53,141 nucleotides of DNA. It comes from an uncultured Mollicutes bacterium. Lineage in GTDB: Bacteria; Bacillota_I; Bacilli_A; RFN20; CAG-826. The stretch's first letter is position 1. Each line of letters opens with the position of its first letter. The notes under the pieces were generated by a model. That model was not told the origin of the DNA and ran no database searches. It saw nothing but the letters and a program-made list of their open reading frames with translations. The DNA is taken from contig UQCQ01000013.1 in the NCBI GenBank assembly GCA_900539595.1, forward strand, positions 1-53,141, given 5' to 3'. Position numbers and translations under genes: made by a program. This document shows positions 7,768 to 17,191 of the stretch, one piece after another.

Positions 7768-8679
7768 TTATTTCCTCCAAGCGCGAGCATAAGCCATCGC
7801 GCTGGTCGCGGCTTCCGCCCCTTCTCCGGCGGCGTTGACAATTTGACGTAATTTCTTGTCCACGACATCTCCAGCAGCAAATAAACCAGGGACGCTTGTC
7901 ATCCTCGCTTCATTGACTTTCAAAAATCCTTTTTCCGTCATAGGAGCTAACGGAGCCAAAAAAATCGATGCGCTTTGTTCATCCGACAAAGGGAAAACCC
8001 CAGATACTGAAATCGTTTGAAGACCAAATTCCGTTTGAACCTCAATCCTATCCACGCGAGGATCCCCCTCCACGGAAAGGAGTTTTCCGTTGACCCATTC
8101 CACATTCGCGCAGGCTTTCAATTGGCGTTCGTGTTCTTCACTCGCCTGCAAAGGCTTAGGAAAAACAAAATAAAGGCGATTCACCAAAGGGGATAAATAT
8201 AAGGCGTCTTCCACCGCATGGTCTTGATAGCCAATAACGGCAACGTCTTTCCCTTTATAAAACGCCCCATCGCAAGTCGCGCAATAAGAAACGCCCTTTC
8301 CCAAATGTTCCTTTTCTCCTTTGACGCCTTTTGGAGATAAGGAAGTGCCCGTAGCCACCAAAACCGTCTTGGAACGTAGCTCCCCAAAATCACCGGAGAC
8401 AACAAAAACGTCCCCTTCTTTTTCTACGCGCTGCACATCGCCATATTCCACTTCAACGCCTAAATCCGTCGCTTGATTGAAAAAATACATGGCGAGGTCG
8501 GGTCCAGAAACATGAGGGAGCCCGGGGTAATTATCAATTTGATGGATATTATTCAATTTTCCACCGGGAGCTCCTTTATCGAGCAAGACAAAAGAAAGGC
8601 TGCTTCTTTTCCAATAAATCGCCGCGGTAAGTCCCGCCGCGCCTGCGCCAATGATGACGCCGTCTAAAATCTGATCCAT
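7768..8679 (-). CDS. trxB: Thioredoxin-reductase-like flavoprotein without NADPH motifs
   Basis: A two-domain FAD disulfide reductase of 303 residues. Seen: FAD-binding GAGAAG (11-16), redox-active CATC (133-136) and the C-terminal FAD signature GLFAAGDVVDKKLRQIVNAA. The NAD(P)H domain is unusual. Where TrxB has GGGDSA there is GYQDHA (150-155), and the HRRxxxR segment that holds the NADPH phosphate is replaced by a sequence around FPKP (173-176). Known clostridial ferredoxin-dependent flavin thioredoxin reductases also lack these motifs, so ferredoxin could be the donor here; this is inference. Start at 8679 has AAGGAAGGAAAT upstream. In an operon between lgt and the rapZ-like gene. Confidence 0.88.
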   Translation of the reverse strand: MDQILDGVIIGAGAAGLTAAIYWKRSSLSFVLLDKGAPGGKLNNIHQIDNYPGLPHVSGPDLAMYFFNQATDLGVEVEYGDVQRVEKEGDVFVVSGDFGELRSKTVLVATGTSLSPKGVKGEKEHLGKGVSYCATCDGAFYKGKDVAVIGYQDHAVEDALYLSPLVNRLYFVFPKPLQASEEHERQLKACANVEWVNGKLLSVEGDPRVDRIEVQTEFGLQTISVSGVFPLSDEQSASIFLAPLAPMTEKGFLKVNEARMTSVPGLFAAGDVVDKKLRQIVNAAGEGAEAATSAMAYARAWRK

Positions 8680-8726
8680 CGTTATTTCCTTCCTTTGAAT
8701 TCTAGATGAAAAAAGAGGGGAGGTCG

Positions 8727-10196
8727 TCAATGACGCTCCTCTTCCTCTTTCTTTTCTTCGGGAATCGCCATGGTCGGGGAAGATTGGATTTTGGAATCGC
8801 TATTACCCTCTTCCTTTTTCCTTCCACGATCTTTGGCTTTTACCTCCACACTTTCCGTCGCTTTCTCCAAGGAGCCTCTACTCCAGGTTTTTCCTTTTTG
8901 AACCACCCAAATAATTTGGAAGGCGGCAACAAGAAGAACGCCAAGAATAATGTAGACCATCGAATTCCATACGCTCCAATTCCCACCGACGCCCATATTG
9001 AAATTGGAATCGCGCAAAGGCTCCATGATGATGCGGACCACGCCATACCAAAGCAAATAGAAACCCGATAAAACTCCTAGGCCCCGATTCTTTTTCCATA
9101 AGAAGGGAATCAAATAGGCAATGAGGAAATACCCCGCTATATTCAGCATAGATTCAATTAAGAACAAAGGAACGTGAATCATTCCTTCCGCGCAGTCCCA
9201 GCCCATTTGACCGCTAATGACTCCCGGCAACCAGTTCCAGCCAGAATTAAGGGCTACCGTTTGGCCATAGACTTCGCTATTGAAGAAGTTGCCCCATCTT
9301 CCAATTGCCTGGCCAAGCAAAATCGTAGGAACGATCGTATCCATGGCAAAGCGAATATCCACCCACTTACGGGCCAACAGCATGAACAAGACGCCAGCTA
9401 AAATCCCACCGAACGCCCCACCTAGAATCGTTAATCCGCCATCCCAAATGTGGAAAGCCTGCGCAAAGTTGTGATTGAAGCCTTCTCTTTCCCAGTTGCC
9501 GACAACATACCAGATGCGGGCAGCGACGATGCCGCTAGGGAAAGCTACGAGGAGCAAGGTTTCCAAAATGCCGTGCTTCCCGTATTTTTGATAGAACTTA
9601 TGGTCGCTTACCAAATAGCAAACCAGCGCTCCCAAAACGATGATGACGCCATACCAACGGATAGAGAACCCTTCGCGCAACGTCTTATCGGTTTGGAGGT
9701 TCTTCGCATTGATCCAATGGAACCCAGTGCTGTTAATCGTAAAACCACAAGAAAGCGGATAAGAAAGGAAAGGAGCCACCCCTTCGCCAAGGAACAAAAG
9801 AGCGAAAACCGTTAAAGGGATGCTTCCGTATAAGCCAAGCTTAATCAGCTTCATTTGCTTTTCTTCGGTATCGGGACGATAAAAGCGAAGATAGAAGCAA
9901 GACCAAAGCGTGGAAAAGAAAAGGGAGAAAAGGGAGGCGCCGAAAAGAGCCATCGCGCTTCTTCCGCTGCTCATGGGGTTCGAACCCGAAGAAAAACCGG
10001 CTAAATCATCGATGGATTGCTGCAAGAAGAATCCAGCAACGGCCATGCAAAGCAAGCCGCCCACCACCCAACGCAGCCGCGTTTTCGACAAGGAATTTGC
10101 CTTATCATCGTGACGATAAGCGCGCAAACGGGAGATGAGGGCAAATAACCCCATCCCGGTAAAAACTAATCCAATGGCTAAATAAACGTAACCCAT
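8727..10196 (-). CDS. lgt: Prolipoprotein diacylglyceryl transferase with extended N-terminus
   Basis: Transfers diacylglycerol from phosphatidylglycerol to the lipobox cysteine of prolipoproteins in the cytoplasmic membrane. The Lgt signature GRWGNFFNSEVYG is at residues 299-311, with IRWYG at 179-183 and the HIWDGGLTILGG segment before it. In typical Lgt the IRWYG segment is near residue 20, so about 155 extra residues with roughly four membrane segments precede the conserved domain; a charged tail (about 440-489) follows. Its substrates are plentiful here: at least nine lipoproteins lie in this window. It starts 11 bases after uvrA, with AAGGAA as ribosome-binding site. Confidence 0.93.
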   Translation of the reverse strand: MGYVYLAIGLVFTGMGLFALISRLRAYRHDDKANSLSKTRLRWVVGGLLCMAVAGFFLQQSIDDLAGFSSGSNPMSSGRSAMALFGASLFSLFFSTLWSCFYLRFYRPDTEEKQMKLIKLGLYGSIPLTVFALLFLGEGVAPFLSYPLSCGFTINSTGFHWINAKNLQTDKTLREGFSIRWYGVIIVLGALVCYLVSDHKFYQKYGKHGILETLLLVAFPSGIVAARIWYVVGNWEREGFNHNFAQAFHIWDGGLTILGGAFGGILAGVLFMLLARKWVDIRFAMDTIVPTILLGQAIGRWGNFFNSEVYGQTVALNSGWNWLPGVISGQMGWDCAEGMIHVPLFLIESMLNIAGYFLIAYLIPFLWKKNRGLGVLSGFYLLWYGVVRIIMEPLRDSNFNMGVGGNWSVWNSMVYIILGVLLVAAFQIIWVVQKGKTWSRGSLEKATESVEVKAKDRGRKKEEGNSDSKIQSSPTMAIPEEKKEEEERH

Positions 10197-10207
10197 ATAG
10201 ACACATT

Positions 10208-13081
10208 CTATTCCTTCATTTGGCCTAAGGCGATAGCCTTATCCAAAACCTTCTTCAGGTATTGGCCCGTGTAGGACCCTTCAATCTTCGCGACATCTTC
10301 CGGAGTTCCCTGTGCCACGATTTGACCTCCGCGATATCCACCTAGCGGTCCCAAATCAATAATCCAATCCGCCACCTTGATGACGTCGAGATTATGCTCA
10401 ATGACCACGACCGTGTCGCCTTGGTCCACGATGCGTTGGAGGATTGCGATCAAACGAGAAATATCATCGGTGTGTAGCCCCGTGGTCGGTTCGTCGAGGA
10501 CGTAGATCGTTTTTCCCGTAGAACGGCGTTGAAGCTCCGTGGCTAGCTTCACGCGTTGAGCCTCGCCTCCGGATAGCGTCGTCGCGGGCTGGCCTAATTT
10601 CAAATATCCAAGCCCCACGTCCGCGAGCGTTTTGATTTTGCGCACGATTTGAGGGCGGTTGGCAAAAAATTCCAGCGCATCCTCAATTCGCATATCCAAA
10701 ACATCATAGATGCTTTTCCCTTTATAAAGGCAGCGCAGCGTCTCCTCGTTATATCGTTTGCCTTCACATTCGTCACAGGTGACGTAAACATCCGGCAGGA
10801 AAGACATGGAGATGCGCGTAACTCCTGCCCCTTGGCATTTTTCACAACGTCCGCCCTTCACATTAAAGGAGAAACGGCCCTTGTCGTATCCTTGCGCCCT
10901 CGCTTCATCGGTTTCAGCAAATAAGGCGCGAATATCATCGAATACCCCGGTATAAGTCGCGGGGTTGGAACGCGGGGTGCGACCAATCGGTTCCTGGTCA
11001 ATCGCAATGAGCTTATCCACATTTTCCACCCCTTTGATGGATTGCAGCTTCGGCGGAAAAATATCCTTTTTACGGTTCAACGCGTCATCTAACGCCTTGA
11101 CCAAAGTCTCATTGACCAACGAGGATTTTCCAGAGCCGGATACCCCTGTGACCAGGATCAATTTTCCTAGCGGGAATTTCACATTAATTTTCTGGAGGTT
11201 ATGTTCATAAGCCCCACGAATTTCAATGCATTTTCCATTCCCTTTTCTACGTTTAAGGGGGACGGGGATGTATTTACGACCGGAAAGATAGGCTCCTGTA
11301 ATGCTATTCTCACAGGCCTCGAGTCCTTTTTCATCACCCTCGTAAACGAGTTCTCCCCCATGTACGCCGGCTCCTGGCCCGATATCCACCAAGTAATCAG
11401 CCGCGCGCATCGTGTCCTCATCGTGCTCTACGACGATTAAGGTATTCCCAAGGTCGCGCATCTCTTTCAACGTTTGAATAAGTTTATCGTTATCTCTTTG
11501 ATGCAAACCAATCGAAGGCTCATCTAAGACATAGAGAACGCCCGAAAGCCTGCTACCGATTTGGGTTGCTAAGCGAATACGCTGGGCTTCTCCGCCTGAT
11601 AAGGTCATCGCATAACGGGATAAGGACAGGTAATCGAGTCCGACGTTGACCAAGAAATTCGCCCGGTTTTTGATTTCCTTCAAAATCATATCCGCAATCG
11701 CGTGTTCCATTTTGCTTAACGAATTAGAAACCGAGTCGCACCACGAAACGAAGCGGTCCAAGCTGAGCTCGGTGGCTTCGAAAATGTTAAGTCCTCCGAC
11801 TTGAACCGATAACGCCGCTTCATTAAGCCTTGCTCCGTGGCAAGTCGCGCAAATCGAATCCCGCATGAAGGATTCGTAATATTGGCTCATCCAAGGGGAC
11901 GTAGTCTCCCGATACAACCGTTCGATACGGGTTTTGACCCCTTCGATATATCCATGGCGATTCATCTTGTTCCCGTTCACGGAGGTCAGGGTGTAATCCA
12001 AGAAGTCCAGCGAACCAAACAAAACAATGTCCTTCTCCTTCTTATTTAAAGAAGAAAAAGGCTTATCCATCGGGATGTTATAACGCGTGCAAAGAAGTTC
12101 GAATTCCTTCCATTCCAAATTCGTGGAATTCACGATGTTGGCAAAATAACGGATGGCTCCCTCACGGATCGATTTCGATTCATCGGGAATCAATAAATCC
12201 AACGCCACTTCTCGTTTGATGCCTAATCCATGGCAATCCGGGCAATAACCTAAAGGCGCGTTAAACGAGAATAAACGGGGTTCTAGATGGGGAACGCTGA
12301 AACCACATTTGGGGCAGCTATGATGCTCGGACAATAATCTTTCGCCATTCTCGCTTAGGATAATCAAATAGCCTTTGCTCCACTTAAGGGCCAATTCCAC
12401 GTCATCGGCAACGCGGGAACGGAGGCCGTCTTTGACAATGACGCGGTCAATGACAATATCCACGTCATGACGTTTGTTCTTATCTAATCCTTTTGCTTCC
12501 TCAATATCAAGGATTTGGCCGTCCACGCGAACGCGAACAAACCCTTCCTTCCGAATGCGTTCCAAAACTTTTTCTTGGGTTCCTTTTTCGTGTTGAACAA
12601 CCGGAGAAAGAATTTGAATCTTGGTGCCATTTTCATATTGAAGAATCGCATCCGTCATTGCCGTCGGGCTATAGGCGGTAATCGGTTCATGGTGATTTGG
12701 GCAATAAGGAACGCCGATACGGGCATAAAGAAGACGAAGATAATCGTAAATTTCCGTAACGGTGCCGACGCTGCTGCGCGGGTTGTGGGAGGCGCTTTTT
12801 TGGTCAATGGAAATCGCAGGGCTCAATCCTTCAATCGAATCGACGTCTGGCTTCTCAAATCCGCCCAAAAATTGACGGGCATAGCTCGAAAGAGATTCGA
12901 CGTAGCGGCGTTGGCCTTCATTGAAAATCGTGTCGAAAGCCAAGGTGCTTTTCCCGGATCCAGACAAACCCGTGAAAACCGTCAACGACCCCTTCGGAAT
13001 CTCAACGTGAATATTTTTCAGGTTATTCTCCCTGGCCCCTTTCACTAAAATCCAATTACGCGAATTTTTTTCTTCTTCCAT
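10208..13081 (-). CDS. uvrA: Excinuclease ABC subunit A
   Basis: DNA damage recognition ATPase of nucleotide excision repair. Two ABC ATPase halves are visible: Walker A GLSGSGKS (about 38-45) and GVSGSGKS in the second half; two LSGGEAQR signatures; and two zinc-finger modules (CPKC...CPDC and CEKC...CDEC). Length 957 residues, as expected. The reading frame remains open upstream to 13528 but crosses the antisense of tRNA-Pro, so I start at the ATG at 13081 (MEEEKNSRNW). An extended -10 box (TGCTATAAT) ends 9 bases before this ATG, so the transcript may be leaderless. First gene of the operon continuing through lgt. Confidence 0.97.
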   Translation of the reverse strand: MEEEKNSRNWILVKGARENNLKNIHVEIPKGSLTVFTGLSGSGKSTLAFDTIFNEGQRRYVESLSSYARQFLGGFEKPDVDSIEGLSPAISIDQKSASHNPRSSVGTVTEIYDYLRLLYARIGVPYCPNHHEPITAYSPTAMTDAILQYENGTKIQILSPVVQHEKGTQEKVLERIRKEGFVRVRVDGQILDIEEAKGLDKNKRHDVDIVIDRVIVKDGLRSRVADDVELALKWSKGYLIILSENGERLLSEHHSCPKCGFSVPHLEPRLFSFNAPLGYCPDCHGLGIKREVALDLLIPDESKSIREGAIRYFANIVNSTNLEWKEFELLCTRYNIPMDKPFSSLNKKEKDIVLFGSLDFLDYTLTSVNGNKMNRHGYIEGVKTRIERLYRETTSPWMSQYYESFMRDSICATCHGARLNEAALSVQVGGLNIFEATELSLDRFVSWCDSVSNSLSKMEHAIADMILKEIKNRANFLVNVGLDYLSLSRYAMTLSGGEAQRIRLATQIGSRLSGVLYVLDEPSIGLHQRDNDKLIQTLKEMRDLGNTLIVVEHDEDTMRAADYLVDIGPGAGVHGGELVYEGDEKGLEACENSITGAYLSGRKYIPVPLKRRKGNGKCIEIRGAYEHNLQKINVKFPLGKLILVTGVSGSGKSSLVNETLVKALDDALNRKKDIFPPKLQSIKGVENVDKLIAIDQEPIGRTPRSNPATYTGVFDDIRALFAETDEARAQGYDKGRFSFNVKGGRCEKCQGAGVTRISMSFLPDVYVTCDECEGKRYNEETLRCLYKGKSIYDVLDMRIEDALEFFANRPQIVRKIKTLADVGLGYLKLGQPATTLSGGEAQRVKLATELQRRSTGKTIYVLDEPTTGLHTDDISRLIAILQRIVDQGDTVVVIEHNLDVIKVADWIIDLGPLGGYRGGQIVAQGTPEDVAKIEGSYTGQYLKKVLDKAIALGQMKE

Positions 13082-13090
13082 AGCGCGCAA

Positions 13091-13099
13091 ATTATAGCA
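13091..13099 (-). promoter_or_regulatory. uvrA promoter, extended -10, apparently leaderless
   Basis: On the minus strand TGCTATAAT is an extended -10 element. Nine bases separate it from the uvrA ATG, so transcription would start about 3 bases before the codon. No good -35 box and no ribosome-binding site are seen. Confidence 0.55.
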
Positions 13100-13186
13100 A
13101 AGCGCATAAAAAGGAGGGATAAAATCGCTTAAGAGCCTCGAAAAGGGGCACTTCATCGAAAAGGACGGTAATTTGAAAGAATAGAG

Positions 13187-13215
13187 GTGGCAAACGTTTT
13201 TGCAAAGAGTATAAT
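13187..13215 (+). promoter_or_regulatory. tRNA-Pro promoter
   Basis: A perfect TATAAT (13210-13215) with GTGGCA (13187-13192), four of six -35 bases, 17 bases upstream. It ends 9 bases before the tRNA. Confidence 0.6.
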
Positions 13216-13224
13216 TCTCTTCGC

Positions 13225-13301
13225 CGGGACGTAGCACAGCTTGGTAGTGCGCTACCTTGGGGTGGTAGAGGTCACGGGTTCGAATCCCGTCGTTCCGACC
13301 A
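13225..13301 (+). tRNA. tRNA-Pro (anticodon GGG)
   Basis: A 77-nt cloverleaf with encoded CCA. The acceptor stem CGGGACG / CGTTCCG has one G-T pair. The anticodon stem CTACC / GGTAG encloses TTGGGGT, giving anticodon GGG. The T-arm ACGGG TTCGAAT CCCGT is standard. Confidence 0.95.
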
Positions 13302-13315
13302 GTTGACCCTTTATT

Positions 13316-13342
13316 CCGATGCCAATGCGCATCGGATTTTTT
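13316..13342 (+). terminator. Terminator of tRNA-Pro
   Basis: CCGATGC / GCATCGG (7 bp, 6-base loop) followed by ATTTTTTATT, 14 bases after the tRNA. Confidence 0.85.
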
Positions 13343-13420
13343 ATTCAATTCACTTGTTATTAACCATGCGAGTTGTTGCAATAGGGTATGGTTTTCTTTT
13401 TGCAATTTTCCTTTAGATGC

Positions 13421-13448
13421 GAAAAGCCCCGGTCCGAAGACCGAGGCT
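13421..13448 (-). terminator. Rho-independent terminator of the PFOR gene
   Basis: On the minus strand AGCCTCGGTC TTCG GACCGGGGCT, a stable stem with a TTCG tetraloop and one internal G-T pair, followed by TTTTC. It lies about 25 bases after the stop codon. Confidence 0.85.
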
Positions 13449-13473
13449 AGACGTTTCGATTTCGAAATGGCGA

Positions 13474-16400
13474 TTAGGCGCCGAATTTCTTGATCATCTC
13501 CCAGCGCTTCTTCGCGTAGGCTTCGCACTTATTGAGAAGCTCTTCGGATTGTTCGGGGTTGACGATCGGGAGTTGAGAATAGCGAGTTTCATGCATGATG
13601 AAGTCGCGGAATTTGGTGTAATCCGGATCCTTCGGTCCATCAATGACAAGCGGGGACTTGCCTTGTTCGGCAAGGCGCGGGTCATAATGGAAGCAATTGA
13701 AGTAACCGCATTCGACCGCCATCTTCTCTTCTTTGATCGAGTTGACCAAGCCGCCTTTGATGTGCTGTTCAGCGCAGGGGCAATAGCAGATGACCAAGGA
13801 CGGGCCGTTATAGGATTCGGCTTCCTTGAGGACTTTGATCGCCGCAGCGGGGTTGGCGCCCAAAGCGATGCAGCCGACGTAGACGTGGCCATAGGCCATC
13901 GCCATAAGCGGCAAGTTCTTCTTCGCTTCTTTCTTACCGGAAGCGGTGAATTTGTTGATGGAACCAGTTTGTGAGGACTTGGAGGCCTGTCCGCCGGTGT
14001 TGGAATAGACTTCGGTGTCGAGAACGAGGATGTTCACGTCCGCTTCGTTAGCCATGACATGGTCAACTCCGCCGTAGCCGATATCGTAGCTCCAGCCGTC
14101 GCCGCCGATGATCCAAACCGACTTGTCAACGAGGTCACGCTCATAAGCGAGAACTTCCTTGACGCCTTCATCTTTGGAGGCTTTGACGAGTTCGACGAGC
14201 TTCGGAGCAATGGTCTTGACGTAGTCGCGATCCTTGATGTGAGCGAAGTAATCATCGATCACCGCTTGAAGTTCGGGTTCCACATTGGCTTTAGCCGCCT
14301 TGAGAATGTTGCAGATGGTGGCGAGTTTAGCATCCGTAGCAATACGCATACCAAAGCCATATTCCGCGTTATCTTCGAAGAGGGAGTTGGCCCAGGCAAC
14401 ACCGTCTTTGCCGTTGTCGTTAACAAACGGGGTCAACGGGGTCGAGCCGCAATAGATGGAGGAGCAACCCGTAGCATTGGCAACGAGCATGTCTTTGCCA
14501 AAGAGTTGGGAAACGATGCGATAGTACGGAGCTTCGCCGCAACCAGCGCAGGCGCCGCTAACTTCCATGTACGGTTTTTTGAAGCCAACGCCGATGACGG
14601 TGTTTTGCATCGCCGGAGCGAGCAATCCACTCTTGTCGGTGCAATGGGCATAGAGGTAATCCGCCGCTTTTTGCTCCGTATGGTTCGCGTGGGCATCCTC
14701 CATGCGAAGAGCATATTTGGAGGTGTCGGGTTTGACACCAGCTTTTTGAGCCGCCATATCAATGGCTTTGTTCTTGTTGCATTCTGCAACGCAGAGTCCG
14801 CAGCCGATGCAGTCTTCGGTGGCAACCGTAATGCGGTACTTCACGCCCTTGACGAGCTTGTAGTCCATGAGCTTGGCAGCAACTTCTGCCGGAGCGTTCT
14901 TCAATTCTTCGTCGCTGATCAAATACGGACGGATGGTCGCATGGGGGCAAACGAAGGCGCATTGGTTGCAGGCGATGCAGTTTTCCGGATTCCAGACAGG
15001 AACGCGGTCGGCAATCGCGCGTTTTTGACGGAAGGTGATGTTCTCATTCATCGTGCCATCAGCAAGTTCGTGCTTGAGGAAGGCAGAGGTCGGGAGTTCA
15101 TCACCGTCAAGGCGATCGATGACGGAAACATATTCGTCATAATAGGTGTCGCCCGTATCTTCGATGACTTTCTTGGTATCGAGTTTGATCCATTCGGGGT
15201 CAATCGCAATTTGATGGAGGCCTTGGGCACCGGTTTCGATGGCTTTGTAGTTGTTCTCAACGATGTCCATACCCTTCTTTTCATAGGACTTCTTGGCGAA
15301 TTTCTTCATCCATTCTTCCGCTTGTTCATACGGCATGATGGAGGGAGAAAGCTTGAAGAAGGCCGCTTGGAGGGTGGTGTTCGTGTGGCGGCCCATGTGG
15401 GCTTCCATCGCGAGCTTGTTCGCGTCGATGACGTAGAACTTGGCTTCTTTCTCCGCGAGGAGGTGCTTCATGCGGTTCGGCATGGATTTGATGAGGGTCT
15501 CATCGTCCATGGAGGTGTTGAGCAAGAAGGTTCCGCCTTTCTTCAAATTGGCAATGATGTCGAATTTGAAGATATAGGTGTCAAGGGAGCAGGAGATGAA
15601 ATCCGCGTTCTTGACGTAATATTCGGAATGAATCGGGTCTTTTCCGAAACGGAGGTGGCTACGAGTCGTGCCGCCGGCTTTGCGGGAGTCATATTGGAAA
15701 TAGGCTTGCGCGTATTGGTGGGTGGCGTCGCCGATGATCTTGACGGAGCTCTTGTTCGCCGAAACCGTGCCGTCGCTGCCGAGGCCATAGAAGAGGCAGC
15801 TCGTGCAGGTGGAAGGAACCGTGAAGGTTTCATCCACAGGGATGGAGAGATGGGTCACATCGTCCTTGATGCCAACCGTGAATCCATTCCAGTTCTTTTC
15901 CGCATTGAGGAAGTCATAAACGGATTTGACGTCCTTCGGCTGGGTGTCTTTGGAAGAAAGGCCATAACGTCCGCCGATGACTTGGATGTCGGAACGTCCT
16001 TCCGCGGCCAAAGCGGCCAAAACGTCGAGATAAAGCGGTTCGCCTTCTGCGCCGAGTTCTTTCGTGCGGTCGAGGACGGCGATTTTCTTAACGGAAGCCG
16101 GAATAGCTTCGGAAAGGAATTTGCTGGAGAACGGGCGGTAGAGGTGGACACGGACCAAACCAACGCGTTCGCCACGGCGGTTGAGTTCGTCCACGACTTC
16201 GGTCGCAGTTTCGGTGACCGAGCCCATCGCGATGATGACGCGGTCCGCGTTCTTGTCGCCATAATAGACAAATGGAGCATAGTTACGTCCGGTGAGACGG
16301 CTCGCTTCTTTGAAGTACTTAACCGCGGCATTGAGGACGTCTTCGACTTTGCCGTTTTGGCTTTCGACAGCCTGGAAATAGATATCGTCATTTTCCGCAC

Positions 16401-17064
16401 CGCCGCGGGTAACCGCGTGGGTGTGGGGATTCAAAGCACGGGCACGGAAAGCTTCGACTTTATCCATCGGAAGAAGCTTTTTCCATTCTTCTTCGTCCAC
16501 GAATTCCACGTTTTGGACTTCGTGAGAGGTACGGAAGCCATCGAAGAAATGGCAAACCGGACGAGAGGATTCGATCGCAACCAAGTGAGCCACAGGGGCG
16601 AGGTCAGCGATTTCTTGGACCGAGTTCGAGCAGATCATCGTGATGCCGGTTTGACGGATCGCGTAGATGTCTTGGTGGTCGCCGAAAATCGAAAGGGCAC
16701 GGGTGGCAAGGCTACGAGCGGAAACGTGTAAGACCGCAGGAAGCAATTCACCGCACCATTTGTAGATGTTCGGAATCATTAAGAGGAGGCCTTGGGAAGC
16801 CGTGTAGGTCGTGGCCAAAGCTCCACCTTGAAGAGCGCCGTGAACAGCGCCAGAGGCACCAGCCTCGGATTGCATTTCGACAAGTTTGACGGGTTGGCCA
16901 AAGAAGTTTTTCTGGCCCTTCGAGGCAAAGATGTCGACGTTCTCCGCCATCGGGGATGAGGGAGTAATCGGGTAGATCGCCGCTACTTCAGTGAAGTAGT
17001 AGCTTTCCATCGCCGCCGCGGTATTGCCGTCGACGGACTTCATCGTCTTTTTGATTTCAGACAT
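13474..17064 (-). CDS. nifJ: Pyruvate:ferredoxin (flavodoxin) oxidoreductase
   Basis: Homodimeric cytoplasmic enzyme that oxidises pyruvate with CoA to acetyl-CoA and CO2 and reduces ferredoxin. The single-chain 1196-residue form carries all domains. The N-terminal pyruvate-binding domain has AAIYPITPSSPMAE (about 29-42). The ferredoxin-like domain has two 4Fe-4S motifs, CIACNQCAFVCP near 695 and CIGCGLCVAEC near 750. The TPP domain has CAGCGE near 835 and GDGWSYDIG...NTGGQASKSSQTG near 986-1035. The start has AAGGAG upstream. Monocistronic, with a good promoter and terminator; very regular codon choice suggests high expression. It implies ferredoxin-based fermentation. Confidence 0.98.
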   Translation of the reverse strand: MSEIKKTMKSVDGNTAAAMESYYFTEVAAIYPITPSSPMAENVDIFASKGQKNFFGQPVKLVEMQSEAGASGAVHGALQGGALATTYTASQGLLLMIPNIYKWCGELLPAVLHVSARSLATRALSIFGDHQDIYAIRQTGITMICSNSVQEIADLAPVAHLVAIESSRPVCHFFDGFRTSHEVQNVEFVDEEEWKKLLPMDKVEAFRARALNPHTHAVTRGGAENDDIYFQAVESQNGKVEDVLNAAVKYFKEASRLTGRNYAPFVYYGDKNADRVIIAMGSVTETATEVVDELNRRGERVGLVRVHLYRPFSSKFLSEAIPASVKKIAVLDRTKELGAEGEPLYLDVLAALAAEGRSDIQVIGGRYGLSSKDTQPKDVKSVYDFLNAEKNWNGFTVGIKDDVTHLSIPVDETFTVPSTCTSCLFYGLGSDGTVSANKSSVKIIGDATHQYAQAYFQYDSRKAGGTTRSHLRFGKDPIHSEYYVKNADFISCSLDTYIFKFDIIANLKKGGTFLLNTSMDDETLIKSMPNRMKHLLAEKEAKFYVIDANKLAMEAHMGRHTNTTLQAAFFKLSPSIMPYEQAEEWMKKFAKKSYEKKGMDIVENNYKAIETGAQGLHQIAIDPEWIKLDTKKVIEDTGDTYYDEYVSVIDRLDGDELPTSAFLKHELADGTMNENITFRQKRAIADRVPVWNPENCIACNQCAFVCPHATIRPYLISDEELKNAPAEVAAKLMDYKLVKGVKYRITVATEDCIGCGLCVAECNKNKAIDMAAQKAGVKPDTSKYALRMEDAHANHTEQKAADYLYAHCTDKSGLLAPAMQNTVIGVGFKKPYMEVSGACAGCGEAPYYRIVSQLFGKDMLVANATGCSSIYCGSTPLTPFVNDNGKDGVAWANSLFEDNAEYGFGMRIATDAKLATICNILKAAKANVEPELQAVIDDYFAHIKDRDYVKTIAPKLVELVKASKDEGVKEVLAYERDLVDKSVWIIGGDGWSYDIGYGGVDHVMANEADVNILVLDTEVYSNTGGQASKSSQTGSINKFTASGKKEAKKNLPLMAMAYGHVYVGCIALGANPAAAIKVLKEAESYNGPSLVICYCPCAEQHIKGGLVNSIKEEKMAVECGYFNCFHYDPRLAEQGKSPLVIDGPKDPDYTKFRDFIMHETRYSQLPIVNPEQSEELLNKCEAYAKKRWEMIKKFGA

Positions 17065-17093
17065 AGTTCGTGGAAATTCTCCTTAACGATGAA

Positions 17094-17122
17094 AGTATAG
17101 GAGTCTATCCCTCGGCATTCAA
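17094..17122 (-). promoter_or_regulatory. PFOR promoter
   Basis: On the minus strand TTGAAT (17117-17122), 17 bases, TATACT (17094-17099). Predicted start about 23 bases before the ATG, leaving a leader with AAGGAG. Confidence 0.7.
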
Positions 17123-17135
17123 GGCATGAAAATGA

Positions 17136-17156
17136 AACAAAACCCCTAAAGGGGTT
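17136..17156 (-). terminator. Terminator of the small gene at 17192-17632
   Basis: On the minus strand AACCCC TTTA GGGGTT followed by TTGTTT. It stands between this gene and the PFOR promoter. Confidence 0.75.
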
Positions 17157-17191
17157 ATTGAAAAGTGGTTTATAAAGATATTATCGAATTC

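Noticed and set aside
13082..13528. Upstream extension of uvrA
   Set aside because: The extension translates the antisense of tRNA-Pro and its terminator; UvrA homology starts at the ATG at 13081.
14059..16731. An open frame of about 890 codons on the plus strand opposite PFOR
   Set aside because: It is antisense to a protein with all PFOR motifs and has no recognisable domain or start signal. Strong codon bias of PFOR keeps the opposite frame free of stops.
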